A DNA stretch of 64,000 bases from Paguma larvata (GCA_030068075.1 CM057837.1:19685691-19749690); one strand, 5' to 3'; counted from the stretch's first letter, positions 43,965 through 54,596 are shown. Program-made: numbers and translations. Notes: generated by a model not told the origin, from the sequence alone.

Positions 43965-45064
43965 CGGTTGCCTTTTAGTTTTGCTGATTGTTCCCTTTGC
44001 TGTGCAGAAGCTTTTTATTTTGATGAGGTCCCACTAGTTCATTTTTGCTTTTGTTTCCCTTGCCTCCGGAGATGTGTTGAGTAAGAAGCTGCGGTGGCCA
44101 AGGTCAAAGAGGTTTTTGCTTGCTTTCTCCTCCAGGATTTTGATGGTTTCCTGTCTTTTGTTTAGGTGTTTCATCCATTTTGAGGTTGTTTTTGTGTACG
44201 GTGTAAGAAAGTGGGCCAGGTTCATTCTTCTGCATGTCACTGTCCAGTTTTCTCAACACCATTTGCTGAAGAGACTGTCTTTTTTCCATTGGATATTCTT
44301 TCCTGCTTTGTCAAAGATTAGTTTGACATACGTTTGTGGGTCCATTTCTGGGTTCTCTATTCTGTTCGTTGATCTGAGTATCTGTTTTTGTGCCAGTACC
44401 ATTCCGTCTTGATGATTACAGCTTTGTAACACAGCCTATAGTCTGGGATTGTGATGCCTCCAGCTTTGGTTTTCTTCTTCAAGATTGCTTTGGCAATTCA
44501 GGGTCTTTTCTGGTTCCATACAAATTTTCGGATTGTTTGTACTAGCTTTGTGAAGAATGCTGGTGTTATTTTGATAGGGATTGGTGCGTGTTACTTTGTT
44601 GCTTGTTTTTTTATTGGTAAGAACACTTAACGTGAGATCTATTCTTTTACTATAAAGTATGTAATGCCACATTGTTAACTACAGGCACTGTGTGGCCTGG
44701 CAGAGCTCTGCACTTATTAATCTGGACGTTCTATCCAGCATAAATGGAGCTTTCCCACCTCTGAGCCAGCCTCTCCATTTCCCCCCTTCCCTGGCGTCTG
44801 GTGACCACCATTCTGGTTTTTTTTTTTTTTGCTTCTGTGAGTTTGACTAGTTTATATACCTCATATGGGTGGAAATCATGCAGTATTTGTCCTTCCGTGA
44901 CAGGCTTATTGCAGTATAATATCTTCTAGTTTCATCCATGTTGTCACAAATGGTAGGATTGTTTTCATTTTTTGAGACATTTTTTTGAATAATATTCCCT
45001 TGCGTGTATATACCACATTTTAAAAATCTGTTCATCTATCAATGGACATTTGGGTTGTTTCCTT

Positions 45065-45545
45065 AGGATAAACTTTTATTTAATTAATTAAATTAATTAA
45101 ATTAATTAATGTATTTATTTGTTTAACTTCAAGTTAGTTAACATACAGTGTAGTCCTGGTTTCAGGAGTAGAACCCAGTGATTCATCGCTTACATACCAA
45201 CACCCAGTGCTCATCCCAACAAGAGCCCTCAATGGTCATCCCCCATTTTCCCCAGCCAATCAACCCTCAGTTTGTCGTCTATATTTAAGAGTCTCTTATG
45301 GTTTGCTCTCCTCTCTGTTTTTATCTTATTTTTCCTTCCCCTGTGTTCATCTGTTTTGTTTCTTAATTCCACATATGAGTGAAATCATACGATAGTTGTC
45401 TTTCTCCGGCTGTCTTATTGCACTCAGCATAACACACTCTAGTTCTATCCACATTGCTGCAAATGGCAAGGTTTTATTCTTTTTGATGCCAAGTTATATT
45501 CCATTGTGTGTATATACCACAGCTTCTTTAGCTTATCCTTTTGGC
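45065..45545 (-). mobile_element. Carnivore L1 3' end, reverse, short
   Basis: Starts with an A/T tail complement that has become a TTAA array (45079-45108), then acttcaagttagttaacatacagtgtagtcctggtttcagg, agtgattcatcgcttacatacc, accctcagtttgtcg and gagtgaaatcatacgatagttgtc, the carnivore L1 3' UTR and ORF2 end. It stops near ttatccttttggcgaac, where the element was 5'-truncated at about 480 bp. It adjoins the older L1 at 45060. Confidence 0.82.
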
Positions 45546-45721
45546 GAACGTTAAGAAACTACGTATGTCTATAGCCCAGCCAAGGCCATTGTGACCCAGA
45601 GCAGTATTTGATCTTGTATTCTTTCAACGAGCATTGAACTTGGTTCTGGCAGGAGTTTAAGTTACTTGGAAATGGTCTGATCCTTTCGAGGCTTACTTTT
45701 CAGCAGACTTTAGTCTAGAGG
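45546..45721. other. Short unique stretch
   Basis: Between the L1 stack and MER20, with nothing recognised. Confidence 0.4.
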
Positions 45722-45948
45722 ATTGGTCCTCAATCAGTAATGATTTTGCCTCCAGGTGATACTTGGTGAAGTCTGGAGACATTTTGGTTTCGACAACTTG
45801 GGGAAGATGCTATTGGTACGTACTGGGTAGAGGCCAGGGATGCTGCTAAATATACTACAGTGTCCAGGACAGCCTTCTGCCAACACCAGCAAGGAACTGC
45901 CCAGCCTGGAATGTTCACAGTGCGGAGGCTGAGGAACCGTGGACTGGG
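45722..45948 (+). mobile_element. MER20 (hAT-Charlie MITE), forward
   Basis: Runs ggtcctcaatcagtaatgattttgcctccaggtgatacttggtgaagtctggagacattttggtttcgacaac, tactgggtagaggccagggatgctgctaaatatactacagtgtccaggacagcc, and ends gttcacagtgcggaggctgaggaaccgtgg. A near-complete MER20. Confidence 0.85.
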
Positions 45949-46878
45949 GCTCATTTAGCCCACCACTTGTGCCCTGTGCGTGCGAGACCTTTCCACCAGG
46001 GCCAGTGGGAACGCCAACTGTTTCCAGCTGTGGGTAAAGTCCTGCAAGCGTCTGATCCACTACTTCCTGGTAGTTCCTATTCTGGTTTTGTGAAGTTTTC
46101 CCTCAAGTGTGCGAAAATCAGTATTTGGCCAAAGACTGGAGGGACCCATTGCTGGTTGCCAGAATTCTTCTTTCCTTGCAGTTTATTCCTTTTCAGTATT
46201 AGCGCCCAGATTCTGGCTGGCCTCAGCTTCTCTGAGTCGTGATCTCTGCCTCCTCCATTCAGCGAGGCTCCTGGCTCTCTTGAGTTTCCTCTTTCTGCTC
46301 TGCAACCTAGAAGTTTCCTCTGGGCGGGGACAGTTGTAGGGCTCCCTGCTCTCATGTCCCCTCCATCCAGGGTCGCAGAGCCCCATTGCTTTTCATCCAG
46401 TATCTGAACGCTGTTGCCTCTTAGCTTTTGTCTCTTTACTCCATCGTGACTGGAAGCAGGAGTGTCTCCCTGGGTGGTTTGGTGTCCCACCAGCATCGGG
46501 AAGCATCATTTTGGGCTTTGCTGAATGTTTTCCAGTGGTGGGATGAGCCCTTCGATCCTAAGAGATGGAAGTACTCAAGTTTTCAGTGCATGGGCTTCAA
46601 GATAACTTTCTTTAGGGAATGAAGCAGTCAGTGAGATGAGACAGGAAGTAAAACAAACATCCCCTTTCTTCTCACAGTTACCAAAGGGTGCAAGATGATT
46701 TACCTTTTCAAAACCAAGCTGAGAGATGTAGCCAGACCAGAGTCTTCAGAATCTCATTTTTCTTCCTGAAGTCTTGGCCTCCACATGAGATTTTGCCCCA
46801 GATTTGCCGGTGGTTCTGGCTGTAGTGAAGGCACTGAGCTCTCCATGTAAAAAGGGTTGAGAAAAGGCCATTTGACAA
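45949..46878. other. Unique sequence, no gene supported
   Basis: A 139-codon open frame at 46077-46496 (minus) has no known domain. No repeats recognised up to the SINE. Confidence 0.4.
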
Positions 46879-46895
46879 AGGACAATAAACATTTC

Positions 46896-47130
46896 TCTCT
46901 TTTTTTAATGTTTATTTATTTTTGAGAGAGAGAGAGAGTGAGAGAGCATAAGCATGAGTGGGGGAGGAGCAGAGAGAGAGAGGGACAGAGACCAGAATCT
47001 GAAGCAGGCTCCAGGCTCTGAGCTGTCAGCACAGAGGGACTGTCCAATGTGGGCCTCGGACTCTTGAACCGTGAGATCGTGATCTGAGCTAAAGTCAGAT
47101 GTTCAACCCACAGAGTCACCCAGGCGCCCC
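46896..47130 (-). mobile_element. Felid-type SINEC, reverse
   Basis: GA body of about 50 bases, ccagaatctgaagcaggctccaggctctgagctgtcagcacagaggg, a diverged head and gagtcacccaggcgcccc end. A 17-bp TSD (aggacaataaacatttc at 46879-46895, aggacagtaaacatttc at 47131-47147) has one mismatch. Confidence 0.95.
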
Positions 47131-47147
47131 AGGACAGTAAACATTTC

Positions 47148-47689
47148 AGTTAGCTTTGCCACCCCACAGACAGATCAGGACCCGTGCCTCACCTCCGGGA
47201 CCCACTTCCTGCCCGAGCGCATCCTTGGTGCTCCTGGAAGCCTCGCCTTCTCACCTCCACTGACAGTGGCTGGTAGTCTCCGTTCAAATGCAGGAAGAGG
47301 GAAATGATGAAGCGACCCCCCTTGGGTCTCAGTGCTGCCCACCCTTCCAGCCCCTCCCCGTGTGTGTCAATGGGAGGCTGGACGTCAGAGGGCAAGGTTC
47401 TCAGGAGGCACGAGGGGTCAGAGGGCTGAGATTAATTTTGTTGCATCAGGAAGCACGTGTGGTGATGAGGCCGCCACATTAGCTGCGCCGTGAATCTTTC
47501 GTCATCGGTGACGTGCAGCTGGGTGGAGCACACTTGCAGTCTCTTGAGATCTGTCGGACACTGTCACGGCCAACGTCCGTCAGGAAATGGGGATGGGTAG
47601 GGGCCCCACGTCCACACCTCAGGCAAAGCAAGGGCGGGGTGACGGAAGACAAACGGGATGGTGTGGCCAAGTGTGAGGATGCTGAATTG
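47148..47689. other. Unique sequence, no gene seen
   Basis: Moderate GC. An open frame of 105 codons (47479-47796, minus) overlaps the next MIR and has no known domain. Confidence 0.4.
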
Positions 47690-47880
47690 AATCTTTCTGG
47701 AGTCTCGCTAGATGAGCGACCTTGGAAAGTTTCTTGACATCTTTGCGCCTCAGTTTCCCCATCTGCGTTCATGGAACCGTGCTGATGTCTAGTCATAGGT
47801 TTGCTGTAGGGATTCAGGGGGATGATACAGAGGGCGAAGCCTCAGGCAAGGCACAGAGGCAGGAATCCATAAAAGTGGGG
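47690..47880 (+). repeat. MIR element
   Basis: Reads gatgagcgaccttggaaagtttcttgacatctttgcgcctcagtttccccatctgcg, then gtttgctgtagggattcagggggatgatacagagggcgaagcc, then gcaaggcacagaggcag, in forward MIR order. Confidence 0.68.
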
Positions 47881-48234
47881 CTGTTCGAGTTCCAAAATGC
47901 TTTTTTTCTGCCACCCCCAGCCCTGCTCCGAGGCCGTGGCACAAAGATGTGGCCCCTGGGACCAACCTAATTGTAACTGGTGCTTTTAAGATGCTGTCCT
48001 GGCAAGCAGTCCTGTTTAAATTGGGGTGAACATCGCCACCCCTCCTTCCCCACACTCAGAGTATCGGGTGACAGGGACTTAGGGCCTTCTGTGCTCTCGG
48101 CCCAGGGTAATCTCCATTCCCCAAGCAGCTCAGGCATCAGTCAGCAAATTGACCCCGAGCTGAATGTACAGTTTCAGCTCAGAGCCCGCCTGGTTCTGTG
48201 GCCAGCTGCGAATTCCACCTGTGACAAGAGACCG
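47881..48234. other. Unique sequence, no gene supported
   Basis: Short stretch before the LTR. A 151-codon plus frame (47980-48435) begins here and runs into the LTR, so it is unlikely to be a gene. Confidence 0.4.
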
Positions 48235-48356
48235 TCTTATGCCCAGAATTCGGGGACCCCAAAAACCACCAGGGAGCGAGTCCGATGCAAGAACAAAGAG
48301 CCTTTATTCGAGCTAGCTCGAGCTCAGTCTCCTACTGCACCGACGCAGCGGTGGGT

Positions 48357-48399
<43 letters not shown>

Positions 48400-48621
48400 A
48401 CGTTCCAAAAACACAATAGTTTTAAAGGGGTCTAGGGGCAGTGGGAGGGGTGATGGTCGTTGCCCTAGCCGATTGGCTGAGGAAGGGTCAGGGGCCTGTT
48501 CCATAGGTCAAGCTTCTGCGCAGGCGCTGGGGACTCAAGGTGGAGGACACGGAACCACAATGGAGTCAGTCCCAGTTCGCCCTTAAGCAAAATGGAATCA
48601 GTCCCATGATTTGCCCTTACA
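48235..48621 (-). mobile_element. Solo ERV LTR (ERV1-like), reverse
   Basis: On the minus strand it starts TGTAAGGGCAAATC, has a U3 with two near-identical copies of a ~30-base motif (caatggagtcagtccc / aatggaatcagtccc), a TTTAAAA-type TATA element (48420-48426 on plus), a GA microsatellite (48358-48398), an AATAAA signal (tttatt at 48303-48308 on plus) and then a U5-like tail. A 4-bp direct repeat, accg, lies immediately at both ends (48231-48234 and 48622-48625). There is no adjacent internal sequence, so it is a recombined solo LTR. ERV1 is suggested by length, 4-bp TSD and layout, not by a match I can name. Confidence 0.72.
48358..48398. repeat. GA microsatellite inside the LTR
   Basis: About 20 GA dinucleotides within the transcription start/R region of the LTR. 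It may be part of the family or an expansion specific to this copy. Confidence 0.95.
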
Positions 48622-49084
48622 ACCGCTAAGAATATGAGTCCATATGCATCTGCTTCCTCCCCGATGAAGCCGGGACGAAGGCATTTTCTGTGTAAGATGC
48701 CCCCTCCCTTAGAAGACCTGCAAGGGTGTAAAGGAGTTTACCACCCCAGGAAGGACTGAATGGCCTTCACACGTCAGTGGCCTCCAGAATCCTCAGGAGA
48801 ATTCTAAGAGTGTGTATCCCTGGGCTCTGGGAAGGGCAGGGTCCAGAAACTCCTGTTTTTAACATGAAATGCAGGTGATTCCCGTGCCTGCCTAAAATGG
48901 TGATCTGGAATTTCCAGACTGTTATTTTTCCAACCGCGCGAGCCAATGAAGGAGCCCAAGGGACTCGCCCGTGTTGAGAAGGCAGGAGTGAGGGGGCATG
49001 GAGCGGGGGAGGGGAGGCACAGTCAGAGAGGAGAGTGGCTGGGCCCCTGTGTGCCAGGCTCACCCAGAGACAGAGATGGAACAA
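48622..49084. other. Unique sequence
   Basis: No gene or repeat recognised. A 105-codon minus frame at 48767-49084 has no known domain. Confidence 0.4.
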
Positions 49085-49180
49085 AAGGGGCTGTTGTTCG
49101 ATCCCTGAATTGCCTCGTTGATCCTCAGCACAGCTGTGTGAGACACATGAGCCCTATTTTCCCCAAAAAGAAAGTTTTGT
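49085..49180 (-). repeat. MIR fragment, reverse
   Basis: Reads tgaattgcctcgttgatcctcagcacagctgtgtgagacacatgagccctattttccccaaaaag, a diverged reverse MIR core (taatcctcacaacaaccctatgaggtaggtac, then ccccattttacag). Confidence 0.4.
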
Positions 49181-49579
49181 GAGTCCCGAGGGCTGATGTG
49201 GGCTACACGGGGACACAGGAGTGGCAGAAGGAGGGTCCACCTCAGTCATGTCCTCCTCCGAGGTTGTGCTTCTGGCGTGGTGTTGGGCAGTGGGGACACG
49301 GGGGAGCAGCACTTGTCCCAACAGCAGCGGGTGGGAACCCAGGGATCTTCAGAGTTGACTGTAGGCAAAACCAACTCTGCTGGAGTTGGCGGTAAGAGGC
49401 AGTGATACACCTGCTCTGACTTGGTCTCTCCATCTGCTATAGGAATCTTTCTTCCTACAGCTCTTCACCAAACACTTCCTTCTGGTCCTTCGGTCCTGCA
49501 CGGGAGCTCACCCCTCTCTGTGCTGTCCCTCGTTCATGTCCCTTTCCGGTGGAGCAGATGGATTAAAGAGGAGATATTG
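49181..49579. other. Unique sequence, no gene seen
   Basis: No repeat recognised. A 163-codon plus frame (49421-49912) spans into the next L2-like piece and has no known domain. Confidence 0.4.
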
Positions 49580-49930
49580 GGAAATATGTATCAAGGACCT
49601 ACTCTGTGCCAGGAGCTGTGTGAGACGCCAGGGACACAGGGGTCCGAAAGGCAGGGTTCCTGCCCGTGCTTATCACCTGGTGAGGGAGGCAGCCACCCCA
49701 GTGAGTGCCGAGCCAGGGCGTCCACACTGAGCTGTGGGTCCAGAGAACTCAGCAGGGATGCACAGGGAAGGAGACATTTGGGCATGTTCTTCTTGGAAGA
49801 TTGGGTGTTTCCTGGGACTAGCATGGAGAGTGAGAATATGGGGCACAGGAGAAGACATTTCAGGTCAGAGGGTTGGCAGGGCCTGGGTCGAGGCACAGGA
49901 AGACCACACTGAAGCAGAGCCCAGTGGTCT
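49580..49930 (-). repeat. L2-type fragment with ancient-repeat tail, reverse
   Basis: Starts aaatatgtatcaaggacctactctgtgccaggagctgtgtgagacgccagggacac, the reverse L2 terminus, then ggcagggttcctgcccgtgcttatcacctgg. A later part (aaggagacatttgggcatg) resembles the unnamed repeats at 7850 and 12860. Confidence 0.5.
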
Positions 49931-50281
49931 CTAGAATTGCAGCTAGAGTTTGCAAGGGCACAGTTTCTGAGAGGAGGGAGCCAAGCAGAGAAAGAGGTTC
50001 AGAAGTTGGGTCTGTGGCTTACAGCTAATCTCTGCCGTGAGAATCCATGAGGCCCGGACCAAGAACAGCTCACAAGGAAGGAACAGCTACTGAGAAGCTG
50101 TAAGGTGGACACTTCTCGGAGCTGACTCAGGGCAATGGATCATCAAGTTCCTCCCCATCCGGGATGGGAAGACCTCACTGAGTACAGGGTAGATGGAGTA
50201 GAGATTCTGGAAGGGTCAGGCCTTGGGAGTAGGCTGAATTAGCCCTAGAGTAAAGGCTAGTGTAGATCCATGCAATTCTTG
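49931..50281. other. Unique sequence
   Basis: Nothing recognised. Confidence 0.4.
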
Positions 50282-50402
50282 AGAGAATAGAGCTCCTTCA
50301 CAAATAATCCAATGGCCTGCCAGAATAAAGTTCAACACTCTTTAAAGGACTACAACAAAATTCAGCAAGTGATAATGTAATATTAAAAATATCTAGCATC
50401 CA

Positions 50403-50931
50403 CATAGGGGCATGTGTACCCCAATGTTCACAGCAGCACTTTCGACAAGAGCCAAATCATGGAAAGAGACTAAGTGTCCATCAACTGATGAATGTATAAA
50501 GAAGATATATATATATGTAGGAATACTACGTGGCAATAAGAAAGAATAAAATCTGGCCATGTGTGGCAACATGGATGGAACTGGAGGGTATTATGCTAAG
50601 TGAAATAAGTCAGTTCTGAAAAAACTTATCTGAAAAAAGACAGATACCGTATGTTTCCACGCATAGGTGGATTTTGAGAGACTTAGCAGAAAACCATGGG
50701 GGAGGGGAAGAGGGGAAAAGAAAAAAGACACAGAGAGGGAGGGAGACAAAACATAAGAGACTCTCAAAGACTAAGAACAAACTGAGGGGGAGGGGGATGG
50801 GGGAGGGGGCAGAGTAGGTGACGGGCATTGAGGAGGGCACATGTTGGGTTGAGCACTGGGTGTTATATGGAAACCAATTTGAAAAGAAATTATTTTTTTA
50901 AAAAAATAAAAAGGCATTCTTATCAATAAAA
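50403..50931 (+). mobile_element. Young carnivore L1 3' end, forward, nested
   Basis: 529 bp: acataggggcatgtgtacccc, tcaactgatgaatgtataaagaag, ggcaacatggatggaactggagggtattatgctaagtgaaataagtcag, and the carnivore L1 3' UTR with a poly-A tail. An exact 18-bp TSD, aaaaatatctagcatcca, flanks it (50385-50402 and 50932-50949). Truncated just inside the ORF2 end, so not coding. Confidence 0.94.
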
Positions 50932-51105
50932 AAAAATATCTAGCATCCAGACAGAGCTTACTAGACACTCAAAGGAACAGGAGAGCATGATACAACCAGG
51001 AGAAATCATGATGAATCGAAACAGACTTATAAATGACAGAGATGATGGAATTAATAAGCAGCGATTTTTTAAAAGGCGGTTAGAAAAACTATTGTTTTCC
51101 CTTTA

Positions 51106-51308
51106 TTTTTGTTTATTTTTTTTTACTTTAGAGAGAGAGAGAGAGCATGAGCTGGGGAGAGGGGCACAGGGAGACAGAGAGAGAATCCCAAGCAGGCTCT
51201 ATGCTCAGGGCGGAGCCCCACGTGGGATTCAATCCCATGACCCTGGAACCATGACCTGAGCCGAAATCGAGGGTTGGGTGCCCAACTGACTGAGCCACCC
51301 AGTCACCT
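51106..51308 (-). mobile_element. CAN/SINEC SINE, older subfamily, with perfect TSD
   Basis: Reverse copy with gaatcccaagcaggctctatgctcaggg and a head reading aaccatgacctgagccgaaatcgagggttgggtgcccaac. The exact 17-bp TSD, ctattgttttcccttta, lies at 51089-51105 and 51309-51325. A perfect TSD beside an 'older' body shows the gaatcccaagcagg lineage was still mobile late. Confidence 0.95.
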
Positions 51309-51561
51309 CTATTGTTTTCCCTTTAAATTCAGGGGTTTAAGGAAACATATCCCCATCATGGGGAGAGAAATAGTTGATAAAAAATGAACCAAACAGAACT
51401 TACAGGGAAGAAAAAATAATGACACTAAGTGAAATGGAAATTTTACTAGATGGGGTTAATAGGAAATTGGATGCTACGGAAAAGAAGGTCAGTGAAATTT
51501 CTAAACTGAAGACAAGAGAGATAAAGGAATAAAGGAAAGAGTAGAGAGAGAGGAGAAGGGG

Positions 51562-51564
<3 letters not shown>

Positions 51565-51597
<33 letters not shown>
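51565..51597. repeat. GA microsatellite
   Basis: About 16 GA dinucleotides within the ancient LINE. Confidence 0.95.
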
Positions 51598-51600
<3 letters not shown>

Positions 51601-51760
51601 GAGCCTGAGTCACCTGTGGGGTAGCATCAATATCAAGAGATCCAACACACGTACAGTTAGAATCTCAGGAAGAGTTGGGAGGAGACGAGGACAGGGAAAT
51701 GATTGGAGAAATAATGGCTGAAAAATTTCCAAATCTAGTGGGATGCCTGTCAAAGCAATT

Positions 51761-52029
51761 CTTGTCAGGTGTAGGCATTAGCAGAGGCCAGATCATCGTG
51801 ATTGGCTCTTGCCTTGTTAAACACTATATATTTCATTGGTTCCCAGTGGTGGCCACCGCGTTCTCAATCAGGGTTCTCCAGTGCAAGAAGTATGTTTCCT
51901 TGTGGTCATCACATATAGTTAACTGAGGCAGTCGTCTTGTTTTCTTATGGCTGAGATAATGCCAACTTAGTCAGGATTGCTTCAACCTGATGGGCTATCA
52001 GAACAGGGAAAAACTGTTTGACAGATGGT
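51761..52029. other. Unique sequence
   Basis: Nothing recognised. Confidence 0.4.
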
Positions 52030-52672
52030 GTCTGTATTATTTTTTCTATTCCTGCGAAACAAGTAATCACACAACTGGCTTAAAATGACACCTATGTGTT
52101 ATTTCACAGTTTTGCCGATCAGCTGCGCTGGCGTGGGTTAGCTAGCCCCTCGGCTGAGGTCTCTCCGGGCTGAGTCAAGGTGTCATATGAGGTCGTGATC
52201 TCACCTGAGGCCTGGAGACCTCTCCCAGTATCACAGGTTATTGTCAGAACTCAGTTCCTTGTGGTTGTGGGCCTGAGTCCCCATTTTCTTGGTGCCTATC
52301 TGCTGGCACTCTCAGCGCCTAGAAACTGTCCTCAGGTCCTTGCCGCGTGGCTGCAGCCATAGGCAGTTCACAGCGTGTTTGCTTTTTCATGGATCCAAGG
52401 ACAATCGGCTGCTTTGAATCTCTGACTGCTTTTAGAGACACACCTGATTAGGTCAAGCCCACCTGGTATAATCACCCTTTTGATTAACTCAACATCAACT
52501 GATTAGCAACCTCAATTCTACCTGCAAATCCCTTTTTTGCCGTATAATATAACTTCATTGTGGAAGTGAGAGCCCATTGTAATCCCAGGCTCCTCCCACA
52601 CTGACAGGAAAGAGAATGTACGGGATGTGGGTGGGAATCTCGGGGGCTGTCTTAGCATTCTGGCTACGCTAT
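52030..52672 (-). mobile_element. MaLR/ERVL-type LTR, reverse
   Basis: Runs tgtctgtattattttttctattcctgcgaaacaagtaatcacacaactggcttaaaatgac, through ggtgtcatatgaggtcgtg, ggtcaagcccacctggtataatcaccc, acatcaactgattagcaacctc and aatatgacttcattgtgg-like wording, ending ctgggaatctcgggggctgtcttagcattctggc. This is the order of an ERVL-MaLR-type LTR. No internal ERV part. Confidence 0.6.
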
Positions 52673-53865
52673 ATTTTAAATGTTTGTATCTGTGGAGGAA
52701 AGGAAATTGAAGGAGGCCTTGGAACTGAAGGCACATAGTTGGAGCCTCTGTCTAGGGGGAGGTCCGTGAGGAAGGGCGCCCCTAACCCGCCCTGGCTCGC
52801 CACTGCACCCCCAGCACCAGGTCGCCTAGAACGCTGTGGGACACGCATGCGAATGAACGGGCACATGGATGAAGGCGTAAACGAAAGTGCAGGAGGTGCG
52901 TTTGAGAGGAAAACCTGGGGCCAGGGCAGGTGACGGTTGAGGATTTCGTGCCCGCAAGGGGTCTTCCTCTGATGCAGGAAATCTCCTTTGTGCGGCCCGA
53001 GTGAAGGTCCAAACATCTCCCTTTTCCAAGTAGAGAAATGAATTTTCTCTCCAGGGTTCTGATTCATATCTCTTCTCCATCCAGAAAGGACTTTAAGGCA
53101 GCTCCGGAAATAAGTATCTTGGAAAGCATCCAGAATTTAGGAATAATAATTTGTCAGAGAAACAAATAGGGCCGAAGACGAATGGGGGAATTATTTCCTT
53201 AAAGCGGACAACAAATCGCTTGCCATTTTCCATTGAAGATGAGAAGCATCTTCCCAGCAGAGCAGCCTGCTGCCAGCGGCCAGCGGGGAGCCCCGAGTGA
53301 CTGCTGTCTGATGGAGGTCAGGTGCCTCTGCCCCAGCCCTCTGGTTACAGAAAGTTCACGAAACCCATCATTTTAGCTACAAATGGGCTCAACTCCTCAT
53401 TAGTGAGTTCTGGACGCTGCCAGCTTCTCAGCGCTCGGTTCTAGAATAGCTACTTTGCTCTGCTCAGTAGCATCAGAGAACACCAATTACAGGTGATGTA
53501 AGCGGGGCCGTGAGTGCCGAAGGGATGGGGTCTCGGCTGGTGGATATGCAGAGAAGGGCCTGGGAGCATATGGAAACAAAACTGTGAAGACTTCATATGA
53601 AATAGATGCATGGTATATGGCCCCTTTCTCAGCTTTGACCATGTACTTTGTGGGGGCCGGTGTCAAATGAACACGTGGTCCTCATGGTAGAACCGCAGGG
53701 AGAAATAGTCATTTCGTGGTACTAAAGTGTGTCTTTTTCCTTCCTTCAGTTGTCTCTCTCTTGATTTGCCCTGATGGTTTTTCATGTGTTCTCAGATGTT
53801 GGCTTAAGCGAAGAAAAATTAAGATTTTAAATTACTTCCGTGAATTTTAATGTTCATCTTTATAT
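52673..53865. other. Repeat-poor sequence, no gene supported
   Basis: About 1.2 kb. Open frames of up to 132 codons (52669-53067, minus) without known domains. No repeat recognised. Confidence 0.4.
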
Positions 53866-53882
53866 TGCCTAATGCCATTTCT

Positions 53883-54105
53883 CTCTCTCTCTTTTTTTAA
53901 AGTTTATTATTTTGAGAGACACAGAGATGGCAAGAGTGGGAAAGGGGCAGAGAGAGAGAGGGAGAGAGAGAATCCCAAGCAGGCTCCGTGCTGTCAGCCC
54001 AGAGCCCGATGCGGGTCTCAAACTCACAGAACCATTGAGGTCATGACCTGAGCCACGACCAAGAGTTGGACACTTAATAAACCGACTGAGCCACCCAGGT
54101 GCCTC
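53883..54105 (-). mobile_element. SINEC, reverse
   Basis: GA body, gaatcccaagcaggctccgtgctgtcagccc, and a head with insertions (accattgaggtcatgacctgagccacgaccaagagttgg). A 17-bp TSD (tgcctaatgccatttct at 53866-53882, tgcctaatgccacttct at 54106-54122) has one mismatch. Confidence 0.94.
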
Positions 54106-54122
54106 TGCCTAATGCCACTTCT

Positions 54123-54425
54123 AACACAAACATAAAAGCCCTTCACTCATCTGTAGAGTCACCAAAATGACACGGTTTTATTGTGTTAAGCCCACACGCA
54201 TGCGTGTGGCTCATACTCACCAGAACAATGGAAATACTACAAAACTCAAAAGTTTTCTCTCATTCTGTGATATAATCTATTCCACCAACACTCCTTCAGT
54301 TGTCTGCTGAGTGAGGAAGGGCTGAGAGAAAAGGGAGATACAGGAGCCCTGTCTTGCCGTCTCCTTGGGAGCCGTCGTCTCCAGCGTAAGCAGGTGGCTC
54401 ACATGGGGACGTAACGTGAGTAGGC
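54123..54425. other. Unique sequence
   Basis: Nothing recognised. Confidence 0.4.
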
Positions 54426-54437
54426 AAGGATATGATA

Positions 54438-54561
54438 GAGGGGGGCCTGGTGGCTCAGTCGGCTAAGCGTCTGGCTTTGGCTCAGGCCACGATCTCGCCG
54501 TTTGTGGGTTTTAGCCCCACATTGGGCTCGCTGCTGTCAGCACAGAGCCGTCTTTGGGTCT

Positions 54562-54596
<35 letters not shown>

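Larger units (their letters stand above)
42942..44585 (-). mobile_element. Carnivore L1 3' end, reverse, nested, 5'-truncated
   Basis: The 3' side starts with an A-rich complement and ttacatccaagttagctagcatatggttcaac, followed by the carnivore L1 3' UTR (gatttcaggagtagattcc, tatttaagagtctcttatg) and ORF2. A 12-bp TSD (gcatgttacttt at 42930-42941, gcgtgttacttt at 44586-44597) has one mismatch, so insertion into the older L1 is supported at both ends. About 1.64 kb remain of a roughly 6-7 kb element. Confidence 0.9.
42760..45060 (-). mobile_element. Older L1 (L1MA-like) 3' end, reverse, split by a younger L1
   Basis: The right-hand part (44598-45060) reads ggtaagaacacttaacgtgagatct, ctataaagtatgtaatgcc, ctggcgtctggtgaccaccattctgg, gagtttgactagtttatatacctcatatggg and caatggacatttgggttgtttcc. 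The left-hand part (42760-42929) has tttaatgtatacattttgatgagttgggtatatgc and caatcaggataagacatgcccatc. These are reverse L1MA-type 3' UTR and ORF2 end. The younger L1 at 42942-44585 interrupts it. Confidence 0.78.
50282..51760 (+). mobile_element. Ancient LINE (HAL1/L1ME-like), forward, with two insertions
   Basis: Host blocks: caagtgataatgtaatattaaaaatatctagcatcc, then, after a young L1, gagcatgatacaaccaggagaaatcatgatgaatcgaaacagacttataaatgacagagatgatggaattaataagcagcg, then, after a SINE, ggaaacatatccccatcatggggagagaaatag, ggaaattttactagatggggttaataggaaattgg, agaaggtcagtgaaatttctaaac and caatatcaagagatccaacac. This order follows the ORF1 part of HAL1/L1ME. A GA microsatellite at 51565-51597 lies within it. 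Confidence 0.72.

Noticed and set aside
50282..51760. An exciting undescribed system or active retroelement
   Set aside because: All LINE copies are 5'-truncated or frame-broken; none could encode its own proteins. Nothing else in the window points to a new system.
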